64,000 nt of DNA from Roseinatronobacter monicus (GCF_006716865.1 NZ_VFPT01000001.1:516001-580000); one strand, 5' to 3'; positions 26,252 through 36,263 are shown, counted from the stretch's first letter. A program made the numbers and translations. The notes: generated by a model not told the origin, from the letters alone.

Positions 26252-26875
26252 ATGACCCCAAGATCAGGCCCCGACTATGACTATGAGCGCCTTGCAATTC
26301 TGCAAGGCGCGCGCCGCGTGGTCGGTGTGGATGAAGTGGGCCGTGGCCCGCTATGCGGGCCTGTGACAGCCGCTGCTGTCTGGCTGAACCCAACGGCGCT
26401 GCCAGCGGGGCTGGACGATTCCAAGCGTGTCAGCACGCGCGCCCGCGAACAGGTTTTTGCCGCCATCATGGCCAGCGCCGATGTTGGTATCGGCCATGCC
26501 AGCCCGTCTGAGATTGACGAGATCAACATCCTGCAAGCGACATATCTGGCGATGCACCGCGCTATTGCCGCACTGGATGTGCCGCCCGATTTTCTGCTGG
26601 TCGATGGCAACCGCCTGCCAACTGGTTTGCCATGCGCGGCGCAAGCGGTGGTCAAGGGCGATGGCAAGGTCTTGTCCATCGCTGCCGCCTCCATCATCGC
26701 CAAAGTTACGCGCGATCGGATTATGGCCGAGTTGGATTTGCGCTACCCCGGATATGGCTGGGCCGAGAATGCGGGCTATCCGACGAAGCGTCACAAAAAT
26801 GCCATAGCAGATTTGGGGCTGACCCCAGAGCATAGACGCTCCTTCGCCCCCATACGCAAAATATTGTGTCCATAG
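26252..26875 (+). CDS. rnhB: Ribonuclease HII
   Basis: A 207-residue endonuclease removing ribonucleotides and RNA primers from DNA. Active-site motifs are GVDEVGRGPLCGP (Asp, Glu), LDDSKRVSTRAREQ, LLVDGNRLP (Asp) and AASIIAKVTRDRIM. The ATG start MTPRSGPDY is chosen over a TTG 12 codons upstream. It is followed by ccrM after 146 bp that contain that gene's promoter. Confidence 0.95.
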   Translation: MTPRSGPDYDYERLAILQGARRVVGVDEVGRGPLCGPVTAAAVWLNPTALPAGLDDSKRVSTRAREQVFAAIMASADVGIGHASPSEIDEINILQATYLAMHRAIAALDVPPDFLLVDGNRLPTGLPCAAQAVVKGDGKVLSIAAASIIAKVTRDRIMAELDLRYPGYGWAENAGYPTKRHKNAIADLGLTPEHRRSFAPIRKILCP

Positions 26876-26904
26876 GTCACATGAAGAAAGTTTTTCAAAT
26901 CGCT

Positions 26905-28092
<1,188 letters not shown>

Positions 28093-28146
28093 CGTTGCAA
28101 CAGTTTACCGCCGGTGTCCTGTGTTACCCGCCGGGACGCCAACTTG

Positions 28147-29650
28147 CCCCGCCTTCATGGCGCTAAGGGATGCACACATCTTTGGCTGTGCGCTCCGGTT
28201 TTCGGCACTTGACCGTTTTTGTTGCGCATGATTCGATCGCTCTACCTAAAGTGGGAGGGCGTCTGTGGTGACTTCGGAAGGCTGGAGGCTGGGTGATTTC
28301 GGAGACGAACGCCTGGCAAAAAGGGGGGTCTGCTGCTCGCAGCAATGGTGGCGCGCACGAGCACCTGTCTTCGGCGTCTGGCGGGTGGCCGCCGCAGTGG
28401 GATTGTCGGATTTTCGCGCTTTCTGGCCAATCCGCGCGTGACGGCTGAGGCGGTGATTGAAGGCTGGGGAGCGGAGCTTTCGCAAGCCTGCGCGGGGCGG
28501 CATATTCTTGCGATTCAGGACAGCAGCGACTTCAATTTCTCGACAACCAAAGAGCGCAGTCGCGGACTGGGTGCAATCGGCAAGGGGTCTGGGCGCGGTG
28601 TTTTGCTCCACGCGATGCTGGGTGTGGATGCCGAGACGGGTGGCATTCTGGGTTTGGCCGCGGGCCGGATATGGACACGCGATGGCCGCGTAAGTGCTCC
28701 CCACCGGGCCCGCCCCCTGTCCGAGAAGGAATCGCATCGGTGGCTGAGCACGGCAGAGGCTGCCAAGACAGTTCTGGCCCAGGCGCATATGGTGACTGAA
28801 ATCGGCGATCGCGAGAGCGATATCTATGAGAAATGGGCACGATTGCCGGAGCCGGGCTTTCACATCCTGACCCGTGCCATGACGGATCGCTCAATCCTGG
28901 AAGGTGGCGGCAAGCTGTCCTCTGCCCCGCTGAAATTGGCAGGTACGGCACAAGTGGCGATGCGCGCACGCCCAGGGCGCCCGGCGCGCACCGCCAGACT
29001 TGAGGCCCGATTTGGCCCCGTTACGATCAAGCGTCCTGCCAATCTGGCCAGACAGCCGGGGCTGGCCGAGACGGTGGAGGTCAGCCTGATCGAAGTCAGC
29101 GAGGTGAATGCGCCACCGGGCGCCGAGCCCATCTCATGGCGGCTTTTGACCACTCACAAGGTCGAGGATGCGGACATGGCCTGGCGCGCGGTAAGCTGGT
29201 ACCGGCAACGCTGGCATATCGAACAATTCTTCCGCACCCTGAAGCAACAGGGGTTGCAACTGGAGGACAGCCAACTGGAAAATGCCGAGCGGTTGATCAA
29301 GCTGACCGCGATTGCCGCCCGCGCGGCCTGCACCATCATGCAACTCGTTCAGGCGCGCGATGGCAAGTCCGGGCAAGACGCCAAAATCGCCTTCTCATCC
29401 TCCGAAATCCAGACCCTTCATGCTCTCCTGCCCGAACTCGAAGGCAAGACCGCGCTCCAGAAAAACCCTCACCCGCCGGAAACACTTGCCTGGGCCGCGT
29501 GGATCATCGCCAAGCTCGGCGGATGGGACGGCTACCCAAAATCCAAACCGCCAGGTCCAATTACATTCCGACATGGCCTACAATACTTCAAATCCGTCTC
29601 ACACGGATGGAAACTCAGAAATGTGTGAATCGCCTAGCTTCATGGCGGGG
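28147..29650 (+). mobile_element. IS4-family insertion sequence (ends approximate)
   Basis: About 1.5 kb around one DDE transposase. Near the ends an imperfect inverted repeat is visible: GATGCACACATCTTTGG from 28169, and its counterpart GATTCACACATTTCTGAG on the other strand ending at 29631. A weaker CCCCGCC extension runs to 28147 and 29650. A target duplication could not be identified, so outer limits are uncertain. Confidence 0.65.
28345..29628 (+). CDS. IS4-family transposase with frameshifted N-terminus
   Basis: A 427-residue DDE transposase: first Asp in LAIQDSSDFNFS, second in IGDRESDIY, and the IS4 signature Y-x2-R-x3-E-x6-K in YRQRWHIEQFFRTLK. The usual DNA-binding N-terminus is encoded just upstream from a GTG at 28268 (TSEGWRLGDFGDERLAKR) but in another frame. 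The two join at an A5G6 run (28318-28328) by a -1 shift, after which LLLAAMVARTS continues. Either one base was lost there or the ribosome slips; the heptamer is not a strong slippery site, so a disabling indel is more likely. Confidence 0.8.
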   Translation: MVARTSTCLRRLAGGRRSGIVGFSRFLANPRVTAEAVIEGWGAELSQACAGRHILAIQDSSDFNFSTTKERSRGLGAIGKGSGRGVLLHAMLGVDAETGGILGLAAGRIWTRDGRVSAPHRARPLSEKESHRWLSTAEAAKTVLAQAHMVTEIGDRESDIYEKWARLPEPGFHILTRAMTDRSILEGGGKLSSAPLKLAGTAQVAMRARPGRPARTARLEARFGPVTIKRPANLARQPGLAETVEVSLIEVSEVNAPPGAEPISWRLLTTHKVEDADMAWRAVSWYRQRWHIEQFFRTLKQQGLQLEDSQLENAERLIKLTAIAARAACTIMQLVQARDGKSGQDAKIAFSSSEIQTLHALLPELEGKTALQKNPHPPETLAWAAWIIAKLGGWDGYPKSKPPGPITFRHGLQYFKSVSHGWKLRNV

Positions 29651-29685
29651 TTTTTTTCATCTCAATGTCAGCACCTGCACTGCGA

Positions 29686-29746
29686 CATTTTCTTGCTGAA
29701 AATACTCAAAAAACCGGCGCCCCCGGCCCGGAACGGGCAGGGGGCG
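29686..29746 (-). terminator. Rho-independent terminator with repeat tail (dispersed repeat copy 2)
   Basis: On the minus strand a strong GC hairpin (CGCCCCC/GGGGGCG with inner GCCCG/CGGGC) is followed by TTTTTTGAGTATTTTCAGC and AAGAAAATG. The tail is a copy of the dispersed repeat also at 12187 and 44677. It lies 35 bp beyond the stop of the AhpD-like gene and ends that minus-strand unit. Confidence 0.75.
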
Positions 29747-29780
29747 TCTTATAGACTTGCGGCGCAGCCGCACAATCAGG

Positions 29781-30119
29781 TCAAGCCGTTTGCAACTGGT
29801 CCCAGCACGCAAGGGCCTTGCCCGCATACATCACCGCAGGCCCGCCGCCCATCTGAATGGCCATCGCCAATACATCGCCCAGTTCTTCGCGCGCCGCACC
29901 AGCCTTGAGCAGTGCCTCGACGTGAAACGCGATGCAGGGCTCGCAGCGCACTGCAATGGCAATGCCAAGTGCCACGAACTCCTTTTCCTTCACGCCCAGA
30001 ACCCCGCCCTCCTTCACAGCGCGTGAGAGCGTGCCAAAGCCTTTCATCGTGTCGGGCAGGGCTTTCGCCAGAGTGCGGCTTTGGTTGCGTGTTTCGGCGA
30101 TGAAGGCAGGGTAGTCCAT
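29781..30119 (-). CDS. Carboxymuconolactone decarboxylase / AhpD-like protein
   Basis: A 112-residue all-helical protein with the CxxC-x3-H redox motif CEPCIAFHVEALL and a preceding KEKEFVALGIAIAVR. This is the AhpD-like subgroup that reduces peroxides or disulfides rather than a true gamma-carboxymuconolactone decarboxylase. It lies 69 bp downstream of chrR on the same strand, so it may belong to the sigmaE stress response. A terminator follows. Confidence 0.88.
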   Translation of the reverse strand: MDYPAFIAETRNQSRTLAKALPDTMKGFGTLSRAVKEGGVLGVKEKEFVALGIAIAVRCEPCIAFHVEALLKAGAAREELGDVLAMAIQMGGGPAVMYAGKALACWDQLQTA

Positions 30120-30188
30120 GTTGCGTCCTCACATTTATTTATATGAATGCGAGGTTGCATGGCTTGTCTGTGGTTGCCTTGATCTGCG

Positions 30189-30839
30189 TCAAATCCCCAG
30201 AAAGGGTTGGGCCAGCCGGGGCAGAAAGCCACGGAATTTCAACGGTGCATCTGTCACAGCAAGGCAGATACAATCCAGCCCCGCTTGCGCGATGGGCTGG
30301 TGCTCGGTTCCCTCATCGGCAATCTCGATATCGCCGCGCCGAAAACAATCCGCCTCGTCTGCAAAAGCACCTTGCAGCACCAGTGTCAGCTCCATGCCAT
30401 TATGGCCATGATCGGGAACCGCAACCCCGGCCGGAATGTATAACAGCCGTGCCGTGGCCCTGTCAGAGGTGGGTATCACGGCTTGCCGCACCCCGCCGCC
30501 AACGCTGCGCCATTTCACAGCATCGACATCGCCGCCGACATAGCTGCATAGCGGTTCTGGCAGAATTCCAGCGCCCTTGGGCTTGGCGCTGGGCCTCTCG
30601 CTGGGCGATTTCGCTTTGATGCGCGACAGCGTCGCAGACAATGCCGTGTCGTCCATGGCGGCGCTGTCTTGTGCAACCTGTTCCAGCACAGCCCCGCCGA
30701 CAGCGTCGAAGCTGGCCAGCCGCGCGCGGCACTCGTCACACATGGCAATGTGGGTTGCGACAGCCAGATTGAATGCCTCGGGCAGGGTGCCTGCCGAATA
30801 GGCCATCAATAACTTGTCGCTCAAGTGGTGGTTAATCAT
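30189..30839 (-). CDS. chrR: ChrR-type zinc anti-sigma factor
   Basis: A 216-residue cytoplasmic anti-sigmaE. The N-terminal ASD has zinc ligands matching R. sphaeroides ChrR offset by one: His5, His30, Cys34 and Cys37 (HIAMCDEC). The C-terminal cupin (about 95-200) carries DHGHNGMELTLVL and GTEHQP, the second metal site needed for the singlet-oxygen response. It is encoded 14 bp after rpoE on the same strand, the standard arrangement. Confidence 0.94.
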   Translation of the reverse strand: MINHHLSDKLLMAYSAGTLPEAFNLAVATHIAMCDECRARLASFDAVGGAVLEQVAQDSAAMDDTALSATLSRIKAKSPSERPSAKPKGAGILPEPLCSYVGGDVDAVKWRSVGGGVRQAVIPTSDRATARLLYIPAGVAVPDHGHNGMELTLVLQGAFADEADCFRRGDIEIADEGTEHQPIAQAGLDCICLAVTDAPLKFRGFLPRLAQPFLGI

Positions 30840-30853
30840 GATGGTCGTCTTTC

Positions 30854-31396
30854 TCAGCTCAAGGAATGGCGCAAACGCTCCAGCGCCAGTCTTATTCGGG
30901 ATTTGATGGTGCCCAGCGGCAACCCGGTTTCATCTGCGATTTCACTATGGGTCAGATCCCCAAAATACGCGCGCTCGATCATCACGCGTTGTTTCTCTGG
31001 CAGGTTTGCGATGGCTGAGATTAGCAATTCGCTTTCCTGCTGTAATGTCATCACGTCCAGTTGGTCTGGCTCTGCTTCCGGTCCCCAGGTTAATTCTTCA
31101 GGCTCTGGCCTGCGATCCTTGCGCATCATGTCGATGCGCCTGTTGCGTGCTATGGTGAATATCCAGGTTGCCACACTCGCGCGGGCCGGATCGAACTGCG
31201 CGGCTTTTTTCCACACAGTTACCATGACATCCTGCGCGCATTCCTCAGCCAGCGCATGATCTGCGCCGGACTTCATCAAAAATCCTTTGACCCTCGGCGC
31301 AAAATGCTCAAACAACTCAGTAAAAGCGTCTGTGCTTTGCTCGGCCGCGACCTTTTCGAGAAGGACAACCCATTTCGCTCCGTTCTGTGCGTTCAC
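30854..31396 (-). CDS. rpoE: ECF sigma factor RpoE (singlet-oxygen response)
   Basis: A 180-residue group IV sigma factor: region 2 (FTELFEHFAPRVKGFLMKSG, AEECAQDVMVTVWKKA, TWIFTIARNRRIDMMR) and region 4 (LPEKQRVMIERAYFGDLTHSEIADETGLPLGTIKSRIRLALERLR). A GTG at 31396 is taken as the start: it gives the usual family length, and an in-frame ATG at 31504 would lie at the predicted transcription start of its own promoter. It directs transcription of the photo-oxidative stress regulon and is held by ChrR. Confidence 0.93.
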   Translation of the reverse strand: MNAQNGAKWVVLLEKVAAEQSTDAFTELFEHFAPRVKGFLMKSGADHALAEECAQDVMVTVWKKAAQFDPARASVATWIFTIARNRRIDMMRKDRRPEPEELTWGPEAEPDQLDVMTLQQESELLISAIANLPEKQRVMIERAYFGDLTHSEIADETGLPLGTIKSRIRLALERLRHSLS

Positions 31397-31509
31397 TGCC
31401 GACTGCCTTTTCCCGCGGCGAGTTCCCTCGCGCTCTGACAACAGCATATCCACAGCCAAACCGGCTTGTCGAGCAGTGTGCGAGGGGTGTGCAAAATCAA
31501 ACATGCTGT

Positions 31510-31538
31510 GTTTACGTCACATATGCGCAAGCAGATCA
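31510..31538 (-). promoter_or_regulatory. Candidate sigmaE promoter of rpoE-chrR
   Basis: Minus strand: TGATCT (31538-31533), an 18-bp spacer, then TAAAC (31514-31510). It has the same architecture as the promoter on the opposite strand and resembles the R. sphaeroides sigmaE consensus (TGATCC, about 18 bp, TAA-type -10). Supports autoregulation. Confidence 0.65.
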
Positions 31539-31586
31539 CTTCCTGCGCAGGAAAAAATCGGCATTTGAATGATAGCTTTTACGAAA

Positions 31587-31615
31587 TGATCCGCCACCTC
31601 ATTCAGCGCGTAACC
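31587..31615 (+). promoter_or_regulatory. Candidate sigmaE promoter of the divergent flavoprotein operon
   Basis: TGATCC at 31587-31592, 18-bp spacer, TAACC at 31611-31615; the coding start follows 32 bp later. Matches the sigmaE -35 exactly as I recall it. Confidence 0.7.
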
Positions 31616-31647
31616 TCAATATCTCAAGACCAACAAGGAGTGGCTGC

Positions 31648-32946
31648 ATGCCATTTGAACTTATTGATACCCCCGCCAAAAGAATTGCTGTCATCGGTGG
31701 GGGTATCTCTGGAATGGCGAGCGCGTGGCTCATGTCGCAGCGACACCGTGTCACAGTATTCGAGGGCGAGCCGCGCTTGGGCGGGCATGCACGCACAATT
31801 CTGGCGGGCAAAAATGGCACCCAGCCTGTCGATACCGGCTTTATCGTTTTTAATTATACCAATTACCCGTATCTGACCGCGCTTTTCGAGAAGCTGAATG
31901 TTCCGGTGGCGAAGTCGAACATGTCTTTCGGCGCGTCCTTCGATGATGGCGCATTCGAGTATTCGCTGTCGGGGTTGGACGAGTTGTTCGCCACGCGCAA
32001 GAACCTTGCAAACCCGCGCTACTGGCGCATGATCCGCGATATTGTCCATTTCAACAAGAACGGCCTTGCAGCCAGTGCCGCGGACCCAAGCCTGAGCATC
32101 GGCGGGCTGTTGCACAAGCTCGGCACAGGCGACTGGTTCCGCGACCGGTATCTTTTGCCCTTCTCTGGCGCGATCTGGTCAACGCCCACACAGAAGATCC
32201 TCGATTTCCCCGCCCATGCGATGATGGATTTCTTCCGCAATCACGCCCTGCTTGGGTATGAAGGGCAGCATCAATGGTACACGGTGCAGGGCGGATCGGT
32301 GGAATATGTGCGCAGGTTGCAAGCCTATCTTGACCGCGCGGGCGTCAGCCTGCGCACAGCCACACCGGTGCAATCCGTGCGGCGCGGGCCTATGGGTGTC
32401 TGGGTCAAGGCGCATGGCAGCGAGGAAGAACAATTTGACGAGGTCATCTTCGCCACCCATTCCGATGTCACACTGCGCCTGCTGGCAGACCCGACCGGGG
32501 CCGAGGCACAGGCTTTGGGCGCTGTGACCTATCAGCCCAATGATGCGATCCTGCATTGCGACACGGATTTCATGCCAAAGCGGCGCAAATGCTGGTCAAG
32601 CTGGGTCTATACGGAACGCGGACCACAAGACCGCGACCGCATCTCGCTGAGTTACTGGATGAATTCGCTGCAACCCATCCCGCAGGATGACCCTATGTTC
32701 ATCACGCTGAATGCCAATCATCCGGTGCGCGAAGAGTGTATTTATGACACTTACACATTCTCGCATCCGGTTTATGACAGTGCTGCGTTGCAGGCCCAAA
32801 ACACGATCCGAGATTTCAACGGCACCAACCGCACATGGTTTTGCGGCGCGTGGATGCGCAATGGCTTTCATGAGGACGGTTTTGCCAGCGCGGTCGATGT
32901 CGCGCGTGCGATGGAAGAACGCAGCGCCAAACTGGCCGTCGCATGA
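31648..32946 (+). CDS. FAD-dependent amine-oxidase-like flavoprotein (RSP_1091-like)
   Basis: A 432-residue flavoprotein with the FAD-binding IGGGISGMASAWLM motif at 13-26 and EGEPRLGGHARTI, then a substrate domain (YTVQGGSVEYVRRL) and a C-terminal FCGAWMRNGFHEDGFASA FAD-closing motif. This is the first gene of a five-gene operon divergent from rpoE, matching the R. sphaeroides RSP_1087-1091 sigmaE target. Members of this family are linked to membrane fatty acid modification (methylated or furan fatty acids) and to ChrR turnover. An RBS AAGGAG precedes it. Exact reaction not proven here. Confidence 0.85.
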   Translation: MPFELIDTPAKRIAVIGGGISGMASAWLMSQRHRVTVFEGEPRLGGHARTILAGKNGTQPVDTGFIVFNYTNYPYLTALFEKLNVPVAKSNMSFGASFDDGAFEYSLSGLDELFATRKNLANPRYWRMIRDIVHFNKNGLAASAADPSLSIGGLLHKLGTGDWFRDRYLLPFSGAIWSTPTQKILDFPAHAMMDFFRNHALLGYEGQHQWYTVQGGSVEYVRRLQAYLDRAGVSLRTATPVQSVRRGPMGVWVKAHGSEEEQFDEVIFATHSDVTLRLLADPTGAEAQALGAVTYQPNDAILHCDTDFMPKRRKCWSSWVYTERGPQDRDRISLSYWMNSLQPIPQDDPMFITLNANHPVREECIYDTYTFSHPVYDSAALQAQNTIRDFNGTNRTWFCGAWMRNGFHEDGFASAVDVARAMEERSAKLAVA

Positions 32947-33713
32947 AAGATATCGAACATATCGCAGGCCAGACCTTTCACGGTCGGCGTGGTCCCATTG
33001 CCAACCGCTTCACCTATGGGGTGGATTATGTGTTGTTCGATGCCGAAGCGGAGTTGCGCCTGCCGCGCCTGCTGTCGCGCAACGGGCGCAACATCGCCAG
33101 CCTGAGTGACCGCGATCATGGTGGCGCGCCGGGGCAGGGGCACGGGGCGGCTTGGGTGCGCGACGTGTTAAGCGCCCATCACCTGACCGACATCACCAAC
33201 GGGCCGGTATTATTACTGACGCAACCGCGCGTGCTGGGGCATTTGTTCAATCCGGTCAGTTTCTGGCTGTGCCACGATGCCCAAGGCGGCCTGCGCGCGG
33301 TCATTGCCGAGGTTAACAACACCTATGGCGACCGGCATTCCTATCTGTGTGTCAAGCCTGACCGCTCGGTTATTGAGGGCAGCGATACGCTTGCGGCGCA
33401 AAAGATATTCTACGTCTCGCCCTTCCAGCCGGTCGAGGGGGCCTATGCGTTCAATTTCGATATTGGCGCTGACAAGCTTTCGATCCGCATCGGCTACCGG
33501 CAAGACCATGAAGCGCCGGGTTCCGGGCTGGTGGCCACGCTGACCGGCACGCGCCACCCATTGCGCAATCGCACCATACTGGGCGCGATGGTGCGGCGCA
33601 TGGGATCGCGGCGGGTGCTGGCACTGATCCATTGGCAGGCGTTCAAATTGTGGTGGCTGGGCGCGAAATTCACCGCGCGGCCAAAGCCACCCACCCAAGA
33701 GATCAGCCAATGA
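32943..33713 (+). CDS. DUF1365 family protein
   Basis: A 256-residue DUF1365 protein: GRRGPIANRFTYGVDYVLFD, the HLTDITNGPVLLLTQPRVLGHLFNPVSFWLCHD core, YVSPFQPVEGAYAF, and a C-terminal basic amphipathic end (LIHWQAFKLWWLGAKF) that may touch membranes. Starts overlap the previous stop by 4 bp. It is almost always paired with the flavoprotein and, in other genomes, a cyclopropane-fatty-acid-type methylase. A role in lipid modification or in signalling to ChrR is the family expectation. Confidence 0.88.
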   Translation: MKDIEHIAGQTFHGRRGPIANRFTYGVDYVLFDAEAELRLPRLLSRNGRNIASLSDRDHGGAPGQGHGAAWVRDVLSAHHLTDITNGPVLLLTQPRVLGHLFNPVSFWLCHDAQGGLRAVIAEVNNTYGDRHSYLCVKPDRSVIEGSDTLAAQKIFYVSPFQPVEGAYAFNFDIGADKLSIRIGYRQDHEAPGSGLVATLTGTRHPLRNRTILGAMVRRMGSRRVLALIHWQAFKLWWLGAKFTARPKPPTQEISQ

Positions 33714-34966
33714 CCGAGGCCGTCGCCATACCGGCGCGCCCCCAACTTTGGGGCTATTCGCTGTTCGGCGGGTTGCTGGCGATGGCCGGATTGCCCATCT
33801 ATATTCACGCCCCTTATTTTTACGTCGATGAGTATGCGGTGTCGCTTGCGGCATTGGGCACGGTTTTGTTCGTGTTGCGTGGCTTGGATTTTGTGCAAGA
33901 TCCGGCACTGGGCTGGCTGGCGGCACGCATCAGTCACATGCGCGGGCTGGCAGTGGCGCTGACGGCCAGCATCATGGCGGCGGCCATGCTGATGCTGTTT
34001 GCCATTCCGCCCCTGTTCGCGCCGCTTGCGTGGTTTGCTATTGCGTTGACGCTGCTGTTTTCATGCTATTCCTTCCTGACAATCTGCTTCTACGCCACAG
34101 GTGCCGCGCGTGGCGAGGCATTGGGGCAGGGTGGGCACGTCTATCTGGCGGGCTGGCGCGAAACCGGTGCTTTGCTGGGCGTATGTCTGGCGGCGGCGGC
34201 ACCTGTGGCGCTGGCCGCAGTCCTGCCCGCGCCCTTTATGGGGTTTGCCCTTGGCTTTGTGGTTATCACCGTGCTGGCAATTATGGCCATGCGCGCCGAA
34301 TGGCCCCGCGCGCGGGCGGCGCAGATTGGCGATGTCGGCTTGTCGTTGCGCGATGTGTTCGCCGACCCGACAGCGCGGCGGCTGCTGATTATCGCGCTGG
34401 TCAATGCAACGCCTGTGGCCATCACCTCAACGTTGTTTCTGTTTTATGCCGAAAGTGTGTTGCAAGCCGAAGGCATGGAAGGGGTGTTGTTGATCCTGCT
34501 GTTTCTGTCCGCGGCGGCATCTGCGCCGCTTTGGGCGCGGCTGGCGCGCCGGACGGGGGCCAAGACAGCGCTTCTCTCAGGAATGGGGCTGGCGGCGCTG
34601 AGTTTTGCCTTCGTCACCACGCTTGGCCCCGGCGATCTGGCGCTGTTCGCGGTGATCTGCGTGATTTCGGGCGCGGGCATCGGGGCTGACCTGACCCTTT
34701 TGCCCGCGATCTTCTCGCGCCGTATGGCCGAATTGTCGCCCGAAGCGGCCAAGGGCTTTGGCCTGTGGGCTTTTGTGACCAAGGCCACACTGGCGCTGGC
34801 CGCACTGATGGTCTTTCCAGCCTTGCAGGTTGCAGGATTCGAGGCCGGGGCCAACAACACCCCCGCCGCGCTGACAACCCTCGTTTTGCTATATGCGGCC
34901 CTGCCTTCGGTGTTGAAGGTGGCGGCCATCGCGCTTCTGGCGCTTACCCCTTTGAAAGAGAGCTGA
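33710..34966 (+). CDS. MFS family transporter
   Basis: A 418-residue membrane protein with about 12 TM segments of the GPH/MFS type (FVLRGLDFVQDPALGWLAARI between TM2 and TM3; a second half starting near ADPTARRLLIIALVN). Starts 4 bp inside the DUF1365 stop. It corresponds in order to the transporter in the R. sphaeroides sigmaE target operon. Substrate unknown; a lipid or sugar is possible. Confidence 0.85.
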   Translation: MTEAVAIPARPQLWGYSLFGGLLAMAGLPIYIHAPYFYVDEYAVSLAALGTVLFVLRGLDFVQDPALGWLAARISHMRGLAVALTASIMAAAMLMLFAIPPLFAPLAWFAIALTLLFSCYSFLTICFYATGAARGEALGQGGHVYLAGWRETGALLGVCLAAAAPVALAAVLPAPFMGFALGFVVITVLAIMAMRAEWPRARAAQIGDVGLSLRDVFADPTARRLLIIALVNATPVAITSTLFLFYAESVLQAEGMEGVLLILLFLSAAASAPLWARLARRTGAKTALLSGMGLAALSFAFVTTLGPGDLALFAVICVISGAGIGADLTLLPAIFSRRMAELSPEAAKGFGLWAFVTKATLALAALMVFPALQVAGFEAGANNTPAALTTLVLLYAALPSVLKVAAIALLALTPLKES

Positions 34967-34968
34967 CC

Positions 34969-35529
34969 ATGAGCACATTTTTGACTTTTCTAGCCGGTTG
35001 CGTGCTGATGGTGGTGCTTGTGGCGCTGGCGCAGCGGCTGCTGGGGTTTCGTGCGCAAAAATCTGCGGATTATGCCAAGCTGGAACCGCCTGTGGATATC
35101 CGTCATCACTTGTCTGGTCCGATCCGGTGCGAGGGCGTGATTTATGGGCCTATGGGGCGTGTCACCTCGCGCTTTACCGCCGATATGGACGGGCGCTGGG
35201 ACGGCAATCGTGGTGTGTTGGCCGAGCATTTCACCTATGACAGCGGCACCAAGCAAGACCGCGAATGGCGGCTGACGCTGGGCAATGACGGGCGCATCAC
35301 CGCCGAGGCGGATGATCTGGTCGGCGCGGGCTGGGGTCAGCAGACGGGGGGCGCTTTGCATCTGAACTACACGATCCGTCTGCCTGAAAGTGCGGGCGGG
35401 CACACGTTGCAGGTCACGGACTGGATGTATCTGGTCGATGACAAGACCATCGTGAACCGCAGCCAGTTTCGCAAGTTTGGTATCAAGGTGGCCGAACTGG
35501 TGGCAACATTGCGCAGGGTGGATGCATGA
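34969..35529 (+). CDS. DUF3833 family protein
   Basis: A 186-residue protein with an N-terminal signal/TM segment (MSTFLTFLAGCVLMVVLVALAQ at 1-22, with a Cys in the hydrophobic stretch) and a lipocalin-like beta-rich body (DGRWDGNRGVLAEHFTYDSG, REWRLTLGNDGRITAEADD, RSQFRKFGIKVAELVATLRR). Starts 2 bp after the MFS gene. Function unknown; position suggests the same lipid-related pathway. Confidence 0.85.
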   Translation: MSTFLTFLAGCVLMVVLVALAQRLLGFRAQKSADYAKLEPPVDIRHHLSGPIRCEGVIYGPMGRVTSRFTADMDGRWDGNRGVLAEHFTYDSGTKQDREWRLTLGNDGRITAEADDLVGAGWGQQTGGALHLNYTIRLPESAGGHTLQVTDWMYLVDDKTIVNRSQFRKFGIKVAELVATLRRVDA

Positions 35530-36263
35530 GAAAGCTGTCAGGAAAAACTTATTGGCTTGTCGGCGCGTCCGAGGGGCTGGGCCGCGCCTTGGCGCAAAAG
35601 CTGTCCAAGGCAGGGTGCACGCTTGTGCTGAGTGCGCGCAGCGAAGACAGCCTGAAAGCGCTGGCAGACAGTTTGCCGGGGCAAGCGCGGATCGTGACAT
35701 GTGACGTGTCAGACCGCGATTCGGTTGTTCGCGCGGCGCAAGAGGCGGGCGCTGTTGACGGGATGATCTATCTTGCGGGGGCTTATTGGCCTTTTCCCGC
35801 GACAGAATGGCAACCAGAGCAGACCGAGGCGATGTTTGACGTCAACCTGACCGGCGCCGCGCGCGTGTTGGGGCAAGTGGTGCCGGGGATGGTCGCGCGC
35901 GGGGCCGGTCATATCGTCATCACCGGCTCGCTTTCTGGCTATCGGGGTTTGCCGGGGTCCATCGGCTACAGTTCCAGCAAGGCCGGGCTGATGCATCTGG
36001 CCGAATCGATGCATGCCGATCTGCGCGGCTCTGGTGTTGACGTGCAACTGGCCAATCCCGGTTTCATCCGAACAAGACTGACCGATAAAAATGAGTTCAC
36101 AATGCCGTTTCTGATGGAGCCGGATCAGGCTGCGGAAGAGATGATGCAGCTTATGCGCTCGCTCAAGTTTCAGCGTGCCTTTCCGCGCCTGTTCTCGCTT
36201 TTGTTCAGGGGTGCGAATTTTTTGCCAGACTGGCTGTATTACCGCGTGTTCGCGGGCAAATAA
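35526..36263 (+). CDS. Short-chain dehydrogenase/reductase
   Basis: A 245-residue classical SDR: cofactor motif GASEGLGRALAQKL, MIYLAGAY, catalytic Ser in ITGSLSGYRG, and YSSSKAG (Tyr, Lys). Overlaps DUF3833 by 4 bp and ends the five-gene sigmaE-type operon. Substrate unknown. Confidence 0.9.
   Translation: MRKLSGKTYWLVGASEGLGRALAQKLSKAGCTLVLSARSEDSLKALADSLPGQARIVTCDVSDRDSVVRAAQEAGAVDGMIYLAGAYWPFPATEWQPEQTEAMFDVNLTGAARVLGQVVPGMVARGAGHIVITGSLSGYRGLPGSIGYSSSKAGLMHLAESMHADLRGSGVDVQLANPGFIRTRLTDKNEFTMPFLMEPDQAAEEMMQLMRSLKFQRAFPRLFSLLFRGANFLPDWLYYRVFAGK

Noticed and set aside
31397..31504. RpoE starting at the upstream ATG at 31504
   Set aside because: That codon lies at the predicted start point of the sigmaE-type promoter. 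The GTG at 31396 gives the normal 180-residue length.
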